Source: Salinispora mooreana
Lineage (GTDB): Bacteria; Actinomycetota; Actinomycetes; Mycobacteriales; Micromonosporaceae
Reading direction: 5' to 3'
Assembly: GCF_000379065.1 (NCBI RefSeq)
Contig: NZ_KB900614.1
Span: forward strand, 1,262,107-1,326,106
Length of the DNA stretch: 64,000 nucleotides
Position 1 is the stretch's first letter; each line of letters begins with the position of its first letter. The translations under genes were made by a program, and so were the position numbers. The notes beneath the pieces were generated by a model. That model did no database searches, was not told the origin of the DNA, and was given only the letters and a program-made list of their open reading frames with translations. Shown here in pieces: positions 7,609-16,436 of the stretch.

Positions 7609-9770
7609 CAGGTCCGACGCTCCATCGTCACCAGCTTCGGGTCGGATAACTCGGAGTGGACCGTGGTGTCCGGCCCGCTCGCCGCCGGCGGGTTCGGCCT
7701 ACGCGCCGCGGATGTGTTCGCCGCCGGCCCACTCCCCTCGGGTGTGTTCGCCGCCGGCCCACTCCCCTCGGGTGTGTTCGCCGCCGGCGGGTTCGGCCCG
7801 CCCGCTTGGGCGCCGAGCAGCTCGGCGACCCGCCGAGCCACCTCGTCGGCGATCTCGTCGGTGGGCCGGGCGGCGTCCAGCATCAGGTAGCGCTTCGGAT
7901 CGGCGGCGGCGAGGTCGAGGAACGCGTACCGGACTCGTTCGTGGAAGCTGACCGATTCGGCCTCCAGGTGGTCGGGGGCCCCACTCCGGGCAGCCACCCG
8001 GGACAGCCCGACACTCGGATCAACGTCCAGGAGCACCACCAGGTCGGGTCGGAGCCCGCCGGTGGCCCAGGAGGAGAGCCAGGAGACCTCGTCAACGGGG
8101 AGCGTCCGGCCCGCACCCTGGTAGGCCAGGGACGAGTCGATGTAGCGGTCGCTCGCCACGACGGCGCCCCGGAGCAGCGCCGGCCGCACCACGGTGGCCA
8201 CATGGTGGGCCCGGTCGGCGGCGTAGAGCAGCGCCTCGGCGCGAGGGGAGGGCACCTCGGAACCCGGCTGGCCGAGCAGCAGGGACCGGATTCGCTCGCC
8301 GACTCCGGTGGCACCGGGCTCGCGGGTGACCACCACGTCCCGCCCCTGGTCCCGTAGCCGCGCGGCGAGCAGAGCGAGCTGGGTGGACTTGCCGGCTCCC
8401 TCGCCCCCCTCGAAGACCACGAACAGTCCGGCGGAGGCGAACGGCTCGGCTGGCGTCAGCGGCCGCCCGCGCATCGAACCCCACAGGTCGGCCAGGACGG
8501 GAACGCCCTTCTTGTCGTCCATCTGCCTGAACGCGCTGACTCCAGCGAAGACGCCCGCCAACCCCGCAGCGAGCAGCAGCAGCCGGGTGGACGAGATCGA
8601 GATCCCCAGGTTGGCGACGTCGAATCGGCGGGAGCCACCAACCCCGGCGAGTAGGCTGCTCAACGCGATGGCCAGGATCAGCACCAGCCGGGTGCCGATC
8701 TGCACCACCGCGAAGACCCGCCCCCGCACCTCGTCGGCGATCTCGCCACCGAGCAGCGTCGTGCCGGCGAGGAAGGCCATGCCGGCGCCCGCGCCGACCA
8801 GGACCGCACCCACCATCGCCATGGAGAGGTGGATGGCGAAGGCCAGGGTCATGACCGCGGCGCTGGCGAGCACGATGCTCATGCCGAACCAACGCCGCCG
8901 GGACATCTCCTTGACGATCATCGGGCCGAGCCCGATGCCGATCGACAGGCCGATGAAGATAGCCCCGAACAGCAGGTAGAAAGCGGCGTCACCAGCACCG
9001 AGCGAGTTGGCGAAGAAGCGAGCTGTGCCGATCACGATGCCACCGCCGGCGAAAGCGCCGAAGATGCCCAGCACCAGACCTCGGACCAGCGGGGTCTGGC
9101 CGATGAACTGCCAGCCCTCCTTGAACTGGCGCAGCATGCTCTGCCCGGTCTGATCCCGATCGGCGGCGGGGCCCTGGCTGATCTCCCGGATACCGAACGC
9201 GACCACCACGGCGGTGGCCAGCCGGGAGAGCGCGTTGAACCAGAGCGCGAGCTGGGCGGGCTCGGCCCAGTCCGGGGCGGTACCACCAGTGGCGGCCCGG
9301 ACCGCGCCGTCCAGCGCGGCGAGGACGATCGCCGCGACGACCGGGGTGAGGCCGTACGTGGTGATCAGCGTGAGCTGGTTGGCTGCTTCGAGCCGGGCCC
9401 GAGGGATCAGGTTCGGGACCGCGGCCTCCTTGGCCGGAATCCAGAGCAGGGTGATCGACTCGATCAGGAACGTGGCGATCGTGGCCCACCCGACCACCAC
9501 CGCACCACTCGCGCCCAGGACCGCGATCAGCGGGATCGAGGCGAAGAGCAGGAACCGCAGCACGTCGCAGATGACCATCGTCCAGCGGCGGTCGAACCGG
9601 TCGGCGAAGACGCCGGCGATCGGCCCGAGGACCAGCGCCGGCAGCAGCCGGATCGCGATGACCGTGCCGAACGCCGCGCCCTTGGCGGTGCTCCCCTCCA
9701 CCTGGGAGGCGGCGAAGACGGAGGTGGCGAGCAGACCGAACCAGTCACCGAACGAGGCGGCGCCAAGCAC
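7608..9770 (-). CDS. tmk: MFS transporter-thymidylate kinase fusion protein
   Basis: The N-terminal 420 residues are a major facilitator-type membrane domain with about 12 hydrophobic helices. The C-terminal part is dTMP kinase: P-loop F-E-G-G-E-G-A-G-K-S-T, then D-R-Y-I-D-S-S-L-A-Y-Q-G-A-G. It phosphorylates dTMP to dTDP; what the MFS part carries is unknown. A Pro/Ala/Asn linker with two decapeptide repeats follows the kinase. The first ATG/GTG/TTG in frame is the GTG at 9770, but it falls inside the first membrane helix. The frame stays open for 56 more codons with protein-like sequence up to an ATC at 9938, which has GGAGG exactly 7 bases upstream. The real start is probably there. tmk is coupled to holB. 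Confidence 0.88.
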   Translation of the reverse strand: MLGAASFGDWFGLLATSVFAASQVEGSTAKGAAFGTVIAIRLLPALVLGPIAGVFADRFDRRWTMVICDVLRFLLFASIPLIAVLGASGAVVVGWATIATFLIESITLLWIPAKEAAVPNLIPRARLEAANQLTLITTYGLTPVVAAIVLAALDGAVRAATGGTAPDWAEPAQLALWFNALSRLATAVVVAFGIREISQGPAADRDQTGQSMLRQFKEGWQFIGQTPLVRGLVLGIFGAFAGGGIVIGTARFFANSLGAGDAAFYLLFGAIFIGLSIGIGLGPMIVKEMSRRRWFGMSIVLASAAVMTLAFAIHLSMAMVGAVLVGAGAGMAFLAGTTLLGGEIADEVRGRVFAVVQIGTRLVLILAIALSSLLAGVGGSRRFDVANLGISISSTRLLLLAAGLAGVFAGVSAFRQMDDKKGVPVLADLWGSMRGRPLTPAEPFASAGLFVVFEGGEGAGKSTQLALLAARLRDQGRDVVVTREPGATGVGERIRSLLLGQPGSEVPSPRAEALLYAADRAHHVATVVRPALLRGAVVASDRYIDSSLAYQGAGRTLPVDEVSWLSSWATGGLRPDLVVLLDVDPSVGLSRVAARSGAPDHLEAESVSFHERVRYAFLDLAAADPKRYLMLDAARPTDEIADEVARRVAELLGAQAGGPNPPAANTPEGSGPAANTPEGSGPAANTSAARRPNPPAASGPDTTVHSELSDPKLVTMERRT
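7713..7788. repeat. 30-bp in-frame tandem repeat in the tmk C-terminal tail
   Basis: Two full 30-base copies (7713-7742, 7743-7772) and a partial third (to 7788). On the coding strand they encode repeated P-E-G-S-G-P-A-A-N-T decapeptides. The unit is a multiple of three, so copy number can vary without a frameshift. Confidence 0.9.
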
Positions 9771-9935
9771 GATCCAGAGCCGCCGGAACGGGCGGATGCG
9801 CAGGACTGAGCGGATCGCGGCGTAACCCGAGTGGTCGGGCTGGCTAGCCGGTGCCGCGGTTCCGGACGGGCCCGCCGATCCGGACGCGGCGGCGGGTGAC
9901 GAACCGTTGGCCGACTCGCCGTTCTGCTGGCTTAC

Positions 9936-9950
9936 GATGGCCGTACCTCC
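9936..9950 (-). promoter_or_regulatory. GGAGG ribosome-binding site and possible ATC start for the MFS-tmk gene
   Basis: On the minus strand GGAGG (9950-9946) is followed after 7 bases by ATC at 9938-9936, which is in frame with the MFS-tmk gene. No ATG, GTG or TTG occurs in that frame between the upstream TAG stop and the GTG at 9770. Confidence 0.5.
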
Positions 9951-10098
9951 ACGTGGCGACCCACTACTGAGCGGTCTCGGTGCAACACTCTAGCCCCGGC
10001 CCGATGGCATACCGCTATGGCATTCCCCTGCTCACCGAGCCTAGGCGGGGGCATCCACCGCCCGCGGCGAGGTGCTTGGGCATCGCCCCCGGTACGGC

Positions 10099-10104
10099 TA
10101 GCGT
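10099..10104 (+). promoter_or_regulatory. -10 element (TAGCGT) of a probable leaderless transcript
   Basis: A TANNNT box ending 7 bases before the GTG at 10112. No ribosome-binding site precedes that start. Confidence 0.45.
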
Positions 10105-10111
10105 GCACCAC

Positions 10112-11320
10112 GTGCCCCCCGACACCGCGGAACTGCGCGCCCGACTCGACCGCGCGACCGCCCACCTGGACCCGCCGTACGCGGTGGTTGATCTCCGGGC
10201 GTTCGACGCCAACGCCACCGCCCTCGCCGAGCGCGCCCGCGGTAAGCCGGTCCGCCTGGCCAGCAAGTCGGTACGCTGCCGGACGCTGATCTCCCGGGCC
10301 CTGGCCACCCCCGGCTGGGCGGGTGTGCTGGCATTCACCCTCGCCGAGGCGCTCTGGCTGGTCCGTTGCGGGGTCACCGACGACGTGGTGGTGGCGTACC
10401 CCGCGACCGACCGGGCCGCGCTCGCCGACCTGGCCGGTGATCCGACGCTCGCCGCCGCGGTGACCCTGATGATCGACGATCCCGCTCAGCTCGATCTGGT
10501 GGATGCCGTTCGCGCCCCAGGTCGCCGGCCCGAGCTGCGGGTCTGCCTGGACCTGGACGCCTCCTGGCGACCGCTGGGCGGGCGGCTGCACCTCGGGGTG
10601 CGCCGCTCGCCGGTGCATGACCCACGGGCGGCCGGCGCGCTCGCCGCCACCATCGCCGACCGACCGGGATTCCGGCTGGTCGGACTGATGGCGTATGAGG
10701 CGCAGATCGCCGGGATGGGCGATGCGCCGCCGGGGCGAGCGCTGCTCGGCGCGGCGATCCGACTGGTTCAGCGTGGGTCGTACCGGGAGTTGCTGGCCCG
10801 CCGGGGTGCGGCGGTGGCGGCGGTCCGTGAACACGCCGAGCTGGAGTTCGTCAACGGTGGCGGTACCGGCAGCCTGGCCGCCACCAGCGCCGACCCCGCG
10901 GTCACCGAGGTCGCAGCGGGCTCCGGACTGTACGGGCCGACACTCTTCGACACCTACCGGGCCTGGCGCCCGGCCCCCGCCACCTTCTTCGCCTGCGCGG
11001 TGGCCCGGCGGCCAGCGCCCGGCTACGCCACCGTGCTCGGCGGTGGCTGGATCGCCTCCGGGCCGGCCGAACGCAGTCGTCTCCCCCGCCCGGTCCTCCC
11101 GGCTGGCCTCCGGTTGGTCGGCGCGGAGGGCGCCGGCGAGGTGCAGACGCCGCTGACCGGCCGGGCCGCCGACACGCTTCGGATCGGCGACCGGGTCTGG
11201 TTCCGGCACGCCAAGGCCGGCGAACTCGCCGAGCACGTCAACGAGCTCCACCTGGTGGAGTCGGAGACCGTCGGGACGGCCGCCGCCTCGTACCGCGGTG
11301 AGGGGTGGGCCTTCCTCTGA
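10112..11320 (+). CDS. PLP-dependent alanine racemase-fold enzyme (amino acid deaminase/aldolase type)
   Basis: 402 residues from GTG at 10112. The N-terminal TIM-barrel-like half begins Y-A-V-V-D-L-R-A-F, then has L-A-S-K-S-V-R-C-R, whose Lys is the expected PLP-binding residue. G-G-G-T-G-S comes later, in the phosphate-binding position. The C-terminal domain ends H-A-K-A-G-E-L-A-E-H-V-N-E, the pattern of D-threonine aldolase and D-serine dehydratase-like proteins, where His and nearby residues bind metal. Substrate unknown; a D-amino acid or 3-hydroxy amino acid is likely from the family. The frame extends upstream to 9980, but that part reads as noncoding and a TANNNT box supports the shorter start. 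Confidence 0.8.
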   Translation: MPPDTAELRARLDRATAHLDPPYAVVDLRAFDANATALAERARGKPVRLASKSVRCRTLISRALATPGWAGVLAFTLAEALWLVRCGVTDDVVVAYPATDRAALADLAGDPTLAAAVTLMIDDPAQLDLVDAVRAPGRRPELRVCLDLDASWRPLGGRLHLGVRRSPVHDPRAAGALAATIADRPGFRLVGLMAYEAQIAGMGDAPPGRALLGAAIRLVQRGSYRELLARRGAAVAAVREHAELEFVNGGGTGSLAATSADPAVTEVAAGSGLYGPTLFDTYRAWRPAPATFFACAVARRPAPGYATVLGGGWIASGPAERSRLPRPVLPAGLRLVGAEGAGEVQTPLTGRAADTLRIGDRVWFRHAKAGELAEHVNELHLVESETVGTAAASYRGEGWAFL

Positions 11321-11395
11321 GGGCCCACCCCTCGACGCCGGGGCCCGGAGCCCGCCGCCCGGACCGGTTGCGGACGGTCCGCGGGTGGACGCCGG

Positions 11396-12067
11396 TCAGG
11401 CTGGCTGGGCGACCTCCGCCGGCCGGTCCACGCCCCCCCGGGCGTCGACCTGGCGGTACAGGTACTCCCGAATCAACGCCTTCGCCTCGACAAGCACCCG
11501 GTCATCGCCCTCCTGCCGCCGGCGGAACGCCAGCTGGATGAGCGCGTCAGCACCCTCGACCGCGATCTCGAGATGGAACTGGAGCTCCGGGACGTCGGTG
11601 AGTCCGAAGCGCTCGGTGAGGACACGAGCCAGTTGATCCGCGATCACCCCGTTGTTGTCCCGCTGCTCATCGAGCAGGTGCAGGTCGACCACGTCACCGA
11701 AGTGCAGGGTACGGAACCCGGGAACGGTGCGGTGCATCGTGATGTACTCGTCGATTGCCGCGTCAACCCCATCCCACCAGTGGGTCAGGTCGTTCGAGGC
11801 GAACCTCTCGTCGAGCCGCTGGAGATAGGACTCCATCGTGCGCAGGGTCAACGCCTGCACAATCGCCCGCTTGTCCGGGAAGAACTGATAGACCGAGCCA
11901 ATCGCCACCTCGGCGCGCTCGGCGAGCAGCGTCGTGGTCAGCCCCTCGTACCCCACCTCGTCGACGAGCTCCGCACAGGCGTCCAGCATTCGCTGGACCC
12001 GAGCGACACTTCGACCCTGCACCGGTACGCGGCGCAGCGGCCCGGTCGTGGCGGCTGGTGTGGACAC
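11396..12067 (-). CDS. TetR family transcriptional regulator
   Basis: 223 residues. The N-terminal TetR helix-turn-helix is clear: R-M-L-D-A-C-A-E-L-V-D-E-V-G-Y, then T-T-L-L-A-E-R-A-E-V and G-S-V-Y-Q-F-F-P-D-K-R-A-I. The C-terminal ligand domain is not assigned. The GTG at 12067 follows GGGGTGG at ribosome-binding distance; the open frame continues to 12103. It is divergent from the lactone oxidase gene, and the shared 144-base gap holds a palindrome that may be its operator, so it probably controls that oxidase and itself. Confidence 0.85.
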   Translation of the reverse strand: MSTPAATTGPLRRVPVQGRSVARVQRMLDACAELVDEVGYEGLTTTLLAERAEVAIGSVYQFFPDKRAIVQALTLRTMESYLQRLDERFASNDLTHWWDGVDAAIDEYITMHRTVPGFRTLHFGDVVDLHLLDEQRDNNGVIADQLARVLTERFGLTDVPELQFHLEIAVEGADALIQLAFRRRQEGDDRVLVEAKALIREYLYRQVDARGGVDRPAEVAQPA

Positions 12068-12103
12068 TCGCCACCCCCCTTCGACGGAAGAACATATCTG
12101 CAC

Positions 12104-12119
12104 GTCACGAGTCCGTGAC
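12104..12119. promoter_or_regulatory. Candidate TetR operator palindrome
   Basis: GTCACG-AGTC-CGTGAC: two perfect 6-base arms around a 4-base centre, in the gap between the divergent tetR and oxidase genes. A second short palindrome, GAAGT-C-ACTTC, lies about 60 bases further right, near the oxidase start. Confidence 0.45.
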
Positions 12120-12211
12120 TACCGGTACAACGAGCGGAACTCGATTGCGGTATTTACCAGGCACAACGTTCCTGATATGAAGTCACTTCACATTCATTTC
12201 GAGGAGCGTCC

Positions 12212-13525
12212 ATGGTCGCTGCCGCAAGCTCCGTAAGCGCCTGGTCCAACTGGGCCGGCAATCAGCGTGACACCGCCACCAGCGTGCTACGCCCCACCTC
12301 AAGCGCCGACATCGCGGAGGCGGTGCGGGCCGCCGTGGCAGCCGGGAAGCGGATCCGCCCGGTCGGCAGTGGCCACTCCTTCACCCCGGTCGCCCGAACC
12401 GACGGTCATCGGATGGAGCTGACGGGCCTTGCCGACGAGGTGCGGGTCGACCTCGATCGCCGGCTGGTCACGGTACCCGCCGGCACCACGCTGCGCACCC
12501 TCAACCGACTGCTCGCCGGGTACGGCCTGGCCCTGCCCAACCTCGGCGACATCGACGCGCAGACCGTGGCCGGCGCGATCTCGACCGGCACCCACGGCAC
12601 CGGCGCCCAGTACGGCTGCCTGTCCACCTTCGTCACCGCTCTCACCCTGGTCACCGGCGTCGGCGAGGTGCTGCACTGCTCCGCCGACGAGCACCCGGAG
12701 GTCTTCGCCGCCGCCCGGGTCTCGCTCGGCGCGCTCGGGGTGCTGGTTGACGTCACCCTGAGCTGTGTCGACGCGTTCGTGTTGCACGCCCACGAGCGGC
12801 CCGCGCCGCTGGCCGGAGTGCTGGCCGAGTTACCCGAGCTGGTGGAGCGACACGACCACGTCGAGTTCTACTGGTTCCCCTACACCGATCGGGTCCAGGT
12901 CAAGAGCAACGATCGGGTGCCCGTCAACGACCGTCCGCTGCCGCACTGGCACCGCTGGCTCAACGACGAGTTCCTCTCCAACACGGTTCTCGCCGGGGCC
13001 TGCCGGCTCGGCCGGGCCGTACCGGCACTCGTCCCCGGCATCAGCTCCGTCGCCGCGCGGGTGCTCACCGAACGCCGCTACACCGGCCCCTCCGACGCGG
13101 TCTTCTGTAGCCCACGTCGGGTCCGCTTCGTCGAGATGGAGTACGCGCTGCCCCGCGAGGCCCTCGCCCCGGCCCTGGCCGACCTTGGCCGCATCGTGGA
13201 CCGGCTACCGGTCAAGGTCCTCTTCCCGGTCGAGGTACGGTTCAGCGCCGCCGACGACGTCTGGCTCTCGCACGGCTACGGCCGGGATTCCGCGTATCTC
13301 GCCGTCCACCAGTACGTGGGGATGCCGTACGAGCCGTACTTCCGCGCCGTCGAAGAGCTGGCCGAAGGGCTTGGCGGCCGGCCGCACTGGGGCAAACTGC
13401 ACTGGCGCGACGCGGCTTCCCTGGCCCCCGCCTATCCCAAGTGGGACAGCTTCCAGGCCGTCCGGGACCGGCTCGACCCGCACCGGGTGTTCGGCAGCGA
13501 ACACCTGTCCCGCGTCCTCGGCTGA
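12212..13525 (+). CDS. FAD-linked sugar-1,4-lactone oxidase (D-arabinono-1,4-lactone oxidase family)
   Basis: 437 residues. The N-terminal FAD_binding_4 domain has R-P-V-G-S-G-H-S-F-T near residue 50, the segment in which His can bind FAD covalently, and later G-D-I-D-A-Q-T-V-A-G-A-I-S-T-G-T-H-G-T-G. The C-terminal ALO domain ends with H-W-G-K-L-H-W and D-P-H-R-V-F-G, as in aldonolactone oxidases and alditol oxidases. It oxidises a sugar lactone or alditol, giving H2O2 with O2; the exact substrate cannot be told. A GAGGAG ribosome-binding site precedes ATG 12212. It is divergent from tetR. Confidence 0.9.
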   Translation: MVAAASSVSAWSNWAGNQRDTATSVLRPTSSADIAEAVRAAVAAGKRIRPVGSGHSFTPVARTDGHRMELTGLADEVRVDLDRRLVTVPAGTTLRTLNRLLAGYGLALPNLGDIDAQTVAGAISTGTHGTGAQYGCLSTFVTALTLVTGVGEVLHCSADEHPEVFAAARVSLGALGVLVDVTLSCVDAFVLHAHERPAPLAGVLAELPELVERHDHVEFYWFPYTDRVQVKSNDRVPVNDRPLPHWHRWLNDEFLSNTVLAGACRLGRAVPALVPGISSVAARVLTERRYTGPSDAVFCSPRRVRFVEMEYALPREALAPALADLGRIVDRLPVKVLFPVEVRFSAADDVWLSHGYGRDSAYLAVHQYVGMPYEPYFRAVEELAEGLGGRPHWGKLHWRDAASLAPAYPKWDSFQAVRDRLDPHRVFGSEHLSRVLG

Positions 13526-13571
13526 TCGCAGCCCCGGCCCAACCCGCCTCGGCTGATCGCAGCCCCGGCCC
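13516..13571. repeat. Direct repeat of 25 bp, 31-bp period
   Basis: CCTCGGCTGATCGCAGCCCC and its next five bases occur at 13516-13540 and again at 13547-13571; a partial third copy (GCCTCGGCTGA) starts near 13579. The first copy contains the oxidase stop codon, so the array looks like a duplication of the end of that gene. Confidence 0.85.
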
Positions 13572-13602
13572 GTCCTGCCGCCTCGGCTGACACGGGCCGG
13601 GG
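13563..13602. terminator. Bidirectional terminator hairpin between oxidase and topA
   Basis: An 11-bp stem CCCCGGCCCGT/ACGGGCCGGGG with an 18-base loop, between two convergent genes. It ends 9 bases before the topA stop codon. Confidence 0.6.
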
Positions 13603-13610
13603 TGGATGCG

Positions 13611-16436
13611 TCACTCGGCCGCGCTGCCGGCCCGCCTCGGCTTCGTCGGCTTGGCCCCGGCGCTCTTCGCCGTCGCCGTCTTCTTCGCCGCCGCGGTCTT
13701 CTTCGTCGCGGTCGCCTTCTTCGCCGCCGCGGTCTTCTTCGTCGCGGTCGCCTTCTTGGCCGGCGCGGCCTTCTTGGCCGCCTTCTTCCGCGGCGCCGGG
13801 CCCTTCGCCCGCTTCTCGGCGAGCATCTCCGACGCCTGCTCCAGGCTCAGCGCCTCCGGCGTCTGCCCCCGCCGCAACGATGCGTTGGTCTCCCCGTCGG
13901 TCACGTACGGCCCGAACCGGCCATCCTTGATGACCAGCGGTTTCTCGGTCAACGGGTCGGCGCCCAACTCCCGCAGCGGCGGTGCGGGAGCCCGACGCTG
14001 CCGGGTCTTCGGGGCGGCCAGCAGCGCCAGCGCCTCGTCCAGCGTGACCGTGAACATCTTCTCTTCGGACTCCAGCGACCGGAACTCCTCGCCCCGCTTC
14101 ACGTACGGGCCGTAGCGGCCGTTGTTGGCGATGACCTCACTGCCCTCCGGGTCAACACCGACCAGCCGTGGCAGGCTCAGCAGCCGCAGCGCCTCATCGA
14201 GGGTGAGGGCGTCCGGCGACTGGGAGCGCAGCAGGGACGACTTGCGCTCCCCGCTGGCCACGTAGGGGCCGAACCGGCCAGACTTGAGCAGAATCGGCTC
14301 TCCGGTGGCCGGGTCCTCCCCGAGCTTGCGCTCACCGCCGCCACCGAGGAAGAGCTCGTACACCTTGTCCGGGGTCAACTCATCCGGGGCCAGCCCCTCC
14401 GGAATCGGAGCCCGGTCGCCCTGACCACCGCCCTCCTCACCGTCGGCGGCGGCCGCCTCCCCCGGCAACTCCCGCTGCAGGTACGGCCCGTAACGGCCCA
14501 CCCGGACCACGACCGGCCGCCCCTGGTCGTCGCTGAAGAGCGGAATCGAGTTGACGCTCCGCGCGTCGATCTCACTCAGGTTCTCGGTGACCAGCTTCTT
14601 CAGCCCACCGGAGCGGGCGATGTCCTGGTCACCGGCGCCGTTGGTGGTGCCGAAGTAGAACGCGGTGAGGAAGTCCACCGCCGCGTGGTCGCCACCGGCG
14701 ATCTCGTCCAGCTCGTCTTCCATGCTGGCGGTGAAGCCATAGTCGATCAGGCGCGGGTAGTGCCGCTCCATCAGCCCGACCACGGCGAAGGCCAGGAACG
14801 ACGGGATCATCGCCTGGCCACGCTTGACGACATACCCCCGGTCCTGGATGGTCTGCATGATCGACGCGTAGGTGGAGGGACGGCCGATGCCCAGCTCCTC
14901 CAGCGCCTTGACCAGGGACGCCTCGGTGTAACGGGCGGGCGGCTGGGTGTGGTGCCCCTGCGCGGCGAGCTGATCACCGGTGAGCGGCTGGTCCTTCACC
15001 AGCGTCGGCAGACGCCGCTCGGCATCCTCCGCCTCGGCGTTCTCGTCGTCGCTGGACTCCACGTAGGCGCGGAGGAAGCCCGGGTCGGTGATGGTCTTAC
15101 CGGTGGCACCGAAGTCCGCCTCCTCACCGGCCGCTGTGACGGCCCGGATCCGCACCGAGACGCTGGAGCCCACGGCGTCGGTCATCTGGGAGGCGACGGT
15201 ACGGCGCCAGATCAGCTCGTAGAGCTTGTACTCCTCCACCGACAGCTCGTTGCGCAGTTCCCCCGGGGTGCGGAAGGTGTCGCCGGCGGGGCGGATCGCC
15301 TCATGCGCCTCCTGGGCGTTCTTCACCTTGCCGGTGTAGCGACGCGGCTCCGGCGGGACGCTACGTTCCCCGTACAGCTCGACGATCTGCTGGCGGGCCG
15401 CGGCGATGGCGGTCTCCGACAGGTTCACCGAGTCGGTACGCATATAGGTGATGTAGCCGTTCTCATAGAGCCGCTGCGCGGTGCGCATCGTCTGCTGAGA
15501 GGAGAAGCGCAGCTTGCGGGCTGACTCCTGCTGCAGCGTCGAGGTGATGAACGGCGCGTACGGGCGGCGACGGTACGGCTTCTCCTCGACCCGGGTGACC
15601 GTGAACGGCCGATCCGCCAGCCGGGCGGCCAGCCCCTGGGCCCCGCCCTCGTCCAGATGCACCACGCCGGCGCCGGGACGGACCCGCCCGGTGGTTGGCT
15701 CGAAGTCCTTGCCGGTGGCGATCCGGTCACCGTTGAGCGCGACCAGGGTGGCGTTGAAGGTGCGGGGGCCCGCACCGGGCTCTTCGGCGGCGAGCGTGGC
15801 GAGGATGTCCCAGTACTCGGCGCTGCGGAACGCCATCCGCTGCCGCTCCCGCTCGACCACGATGCGGGTCGCCACCGACTGGACCCGGCCGGCCGAGAGC
15901 TTCGGCATGACCTTCTTCCACAGCACCGGGGACACCTCGTAGCCGTACAACCGGTCGAGGATGCGGCGGGCCTCCTGGGCGTCCACCAGATCGCGGTCGA
16001 TCTCCCGCGGATTCGCCACGGCGGACCGGATCGCCGCCTTGGTGATCTCGTGGAAGACCATCCGCTTGACCGGAACCTTCGGCTTGAGCGTCTCCACCAG
16101 GTGCCAGGCGATCGCCTCGCCCTCCCGGTCCTCATCCGTAGCCAGGAGGATCTCGTCAACCTCCCGGGCCAGCTTGGTCAACTTGCTGATCTGCTGCCGG
16201 CGGTCGGAGGAGACGACGTAGAGGGCGTGGAAGCCGTTGTCGACATCGACGCCGAGCCGGGCCCACGACTCACCCTTGTACTTCGCCGGCACATCGGCGG
16301 CGTTTCGCGGCAGGTCGCGGACGTGCCCGAAACTGGCCTCCACGACGTACCCCGGGCCGAGGTAGCCCGAGATCGTCTTGGCCTTCGCCGGGGACTCGAC
16401 GATGACCAGACGGGTGGTTCCAGCTTTGCTCGGCAC
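13611..16436 (-). CDS. topA: DNA topoisomerase I
   Basis: 941 residues from GTG 16436 (V-P-S-K-A-G-T-T), preceded by GGAGAGAG; the frame continues to 16571 but without a ribosome-binding site. TOPRIM begins with L-V-I-V-E-S-P-A-K-A-K-T and contains D-E-D-R-E-G-E-A-I-A-W-H. The catalytic Tyr lies in G-Y-I-T-Y-M-R-T-D-S. Instead of zinc ribbons, the C-terminal third has four G-R-Y/F-G-P-Y-V repeats (Topo_C_Rpt), then a Lys/Ala tail of K-K-A-A-type repeats that contacts DNA in actinobacterial enzymes. It relaxes negative supercoils. The downstream hairpin is shared with the convergent oxidase. Confidence 0.97.
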   Translation of the reverse strand: MPSKAGTTRLVIVESPAKAKTISGYLGPGYVVEASFGHVRDLPRNAADVPAKYKGESWARLGVDVDNGFHALYVVSSDRRQQISKLTKLAREVDEILLATDEDREGEAIAWHLVETLKPKVPVKRMVFHEITKAAIRSAVANPREIDRDLVDAQEARRILDRLYGYEVSPVLWKKVMPKLSAGRVQSVATRIVVERERQRMAFRSAEYWDILATLAAEEPGAGPRTFNATLVALNGDRIATGKDFEPTTGRVRPGAGVVHLDEGGAQGLAARLADRPFTVTRVEEKPYRRRPYAPFITSTLQQESARKLRFSSQQTMRTAQRLYENGYITYMRTDSVNLSETAIAAARQQIVELYGERSVPPEPRRYTGKVKNAQEAHEAIRPAGDTFRTPGELRNELSVEEYKLYELIWRRTVASQMTDAVGSSVSVRIRAVTAAGEEADFGATGKTITDPGFLRAYVESSDDENAEAEDAERRLPTLVKDQPLTGDQLAAQGHHTQPPARYTEASLVKALEELGIGRPSTYASIMQTIQDRGYVVKRGQAMIPSFLAFAVVGLMERHYPRLIDYGFTASMEDELDEIAGGDHAAVDFLTAFYFGTTNGAGDQDIARSGGLKKLVTENLSEIDARSVNSIPLFSDDQGRPVVVRVGRYGPYLQRELPGEAAAADGEEGGGQGDRAPIPEGLAPDELTPDKVYELFLGGGGERKLGEDPATGEPILLKSGRFGPYVASGERKSSLLRSQSPDALTLDEALRLLSLPRLVGVDPEGSEVIANNGRYGPYVKRGEEFRSLESEEKMFTVTLDEALALLAAPKTRQRRAPAPPLRELGADPLTEKPLVIKDGRFGPYVTDGETNASLRRGQTPEALSLEQASEMLAEKRAKGPAPRKKAAKKAAPAKKATATKKTAAAKKATATKKTAAAKKTATAKSAGAKPTKPRRAGSAAE

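Noticed and set aside
5467..7890. 807-residue plus-strand open frame
   Set aside because: It lies opposite the WXG/YbaB genes, holB and the tmk tail, which have motifs and coupled starts; Gly/Arg-rich composition is typical of antisense frames in high-GC DNA.
13602..15524. 640-residue plus-strand open frame opposite topA
   Set aside because: Antisense shadow of topA, dominated by Arg/Leu with no family motif; topA on the other strand is certain.
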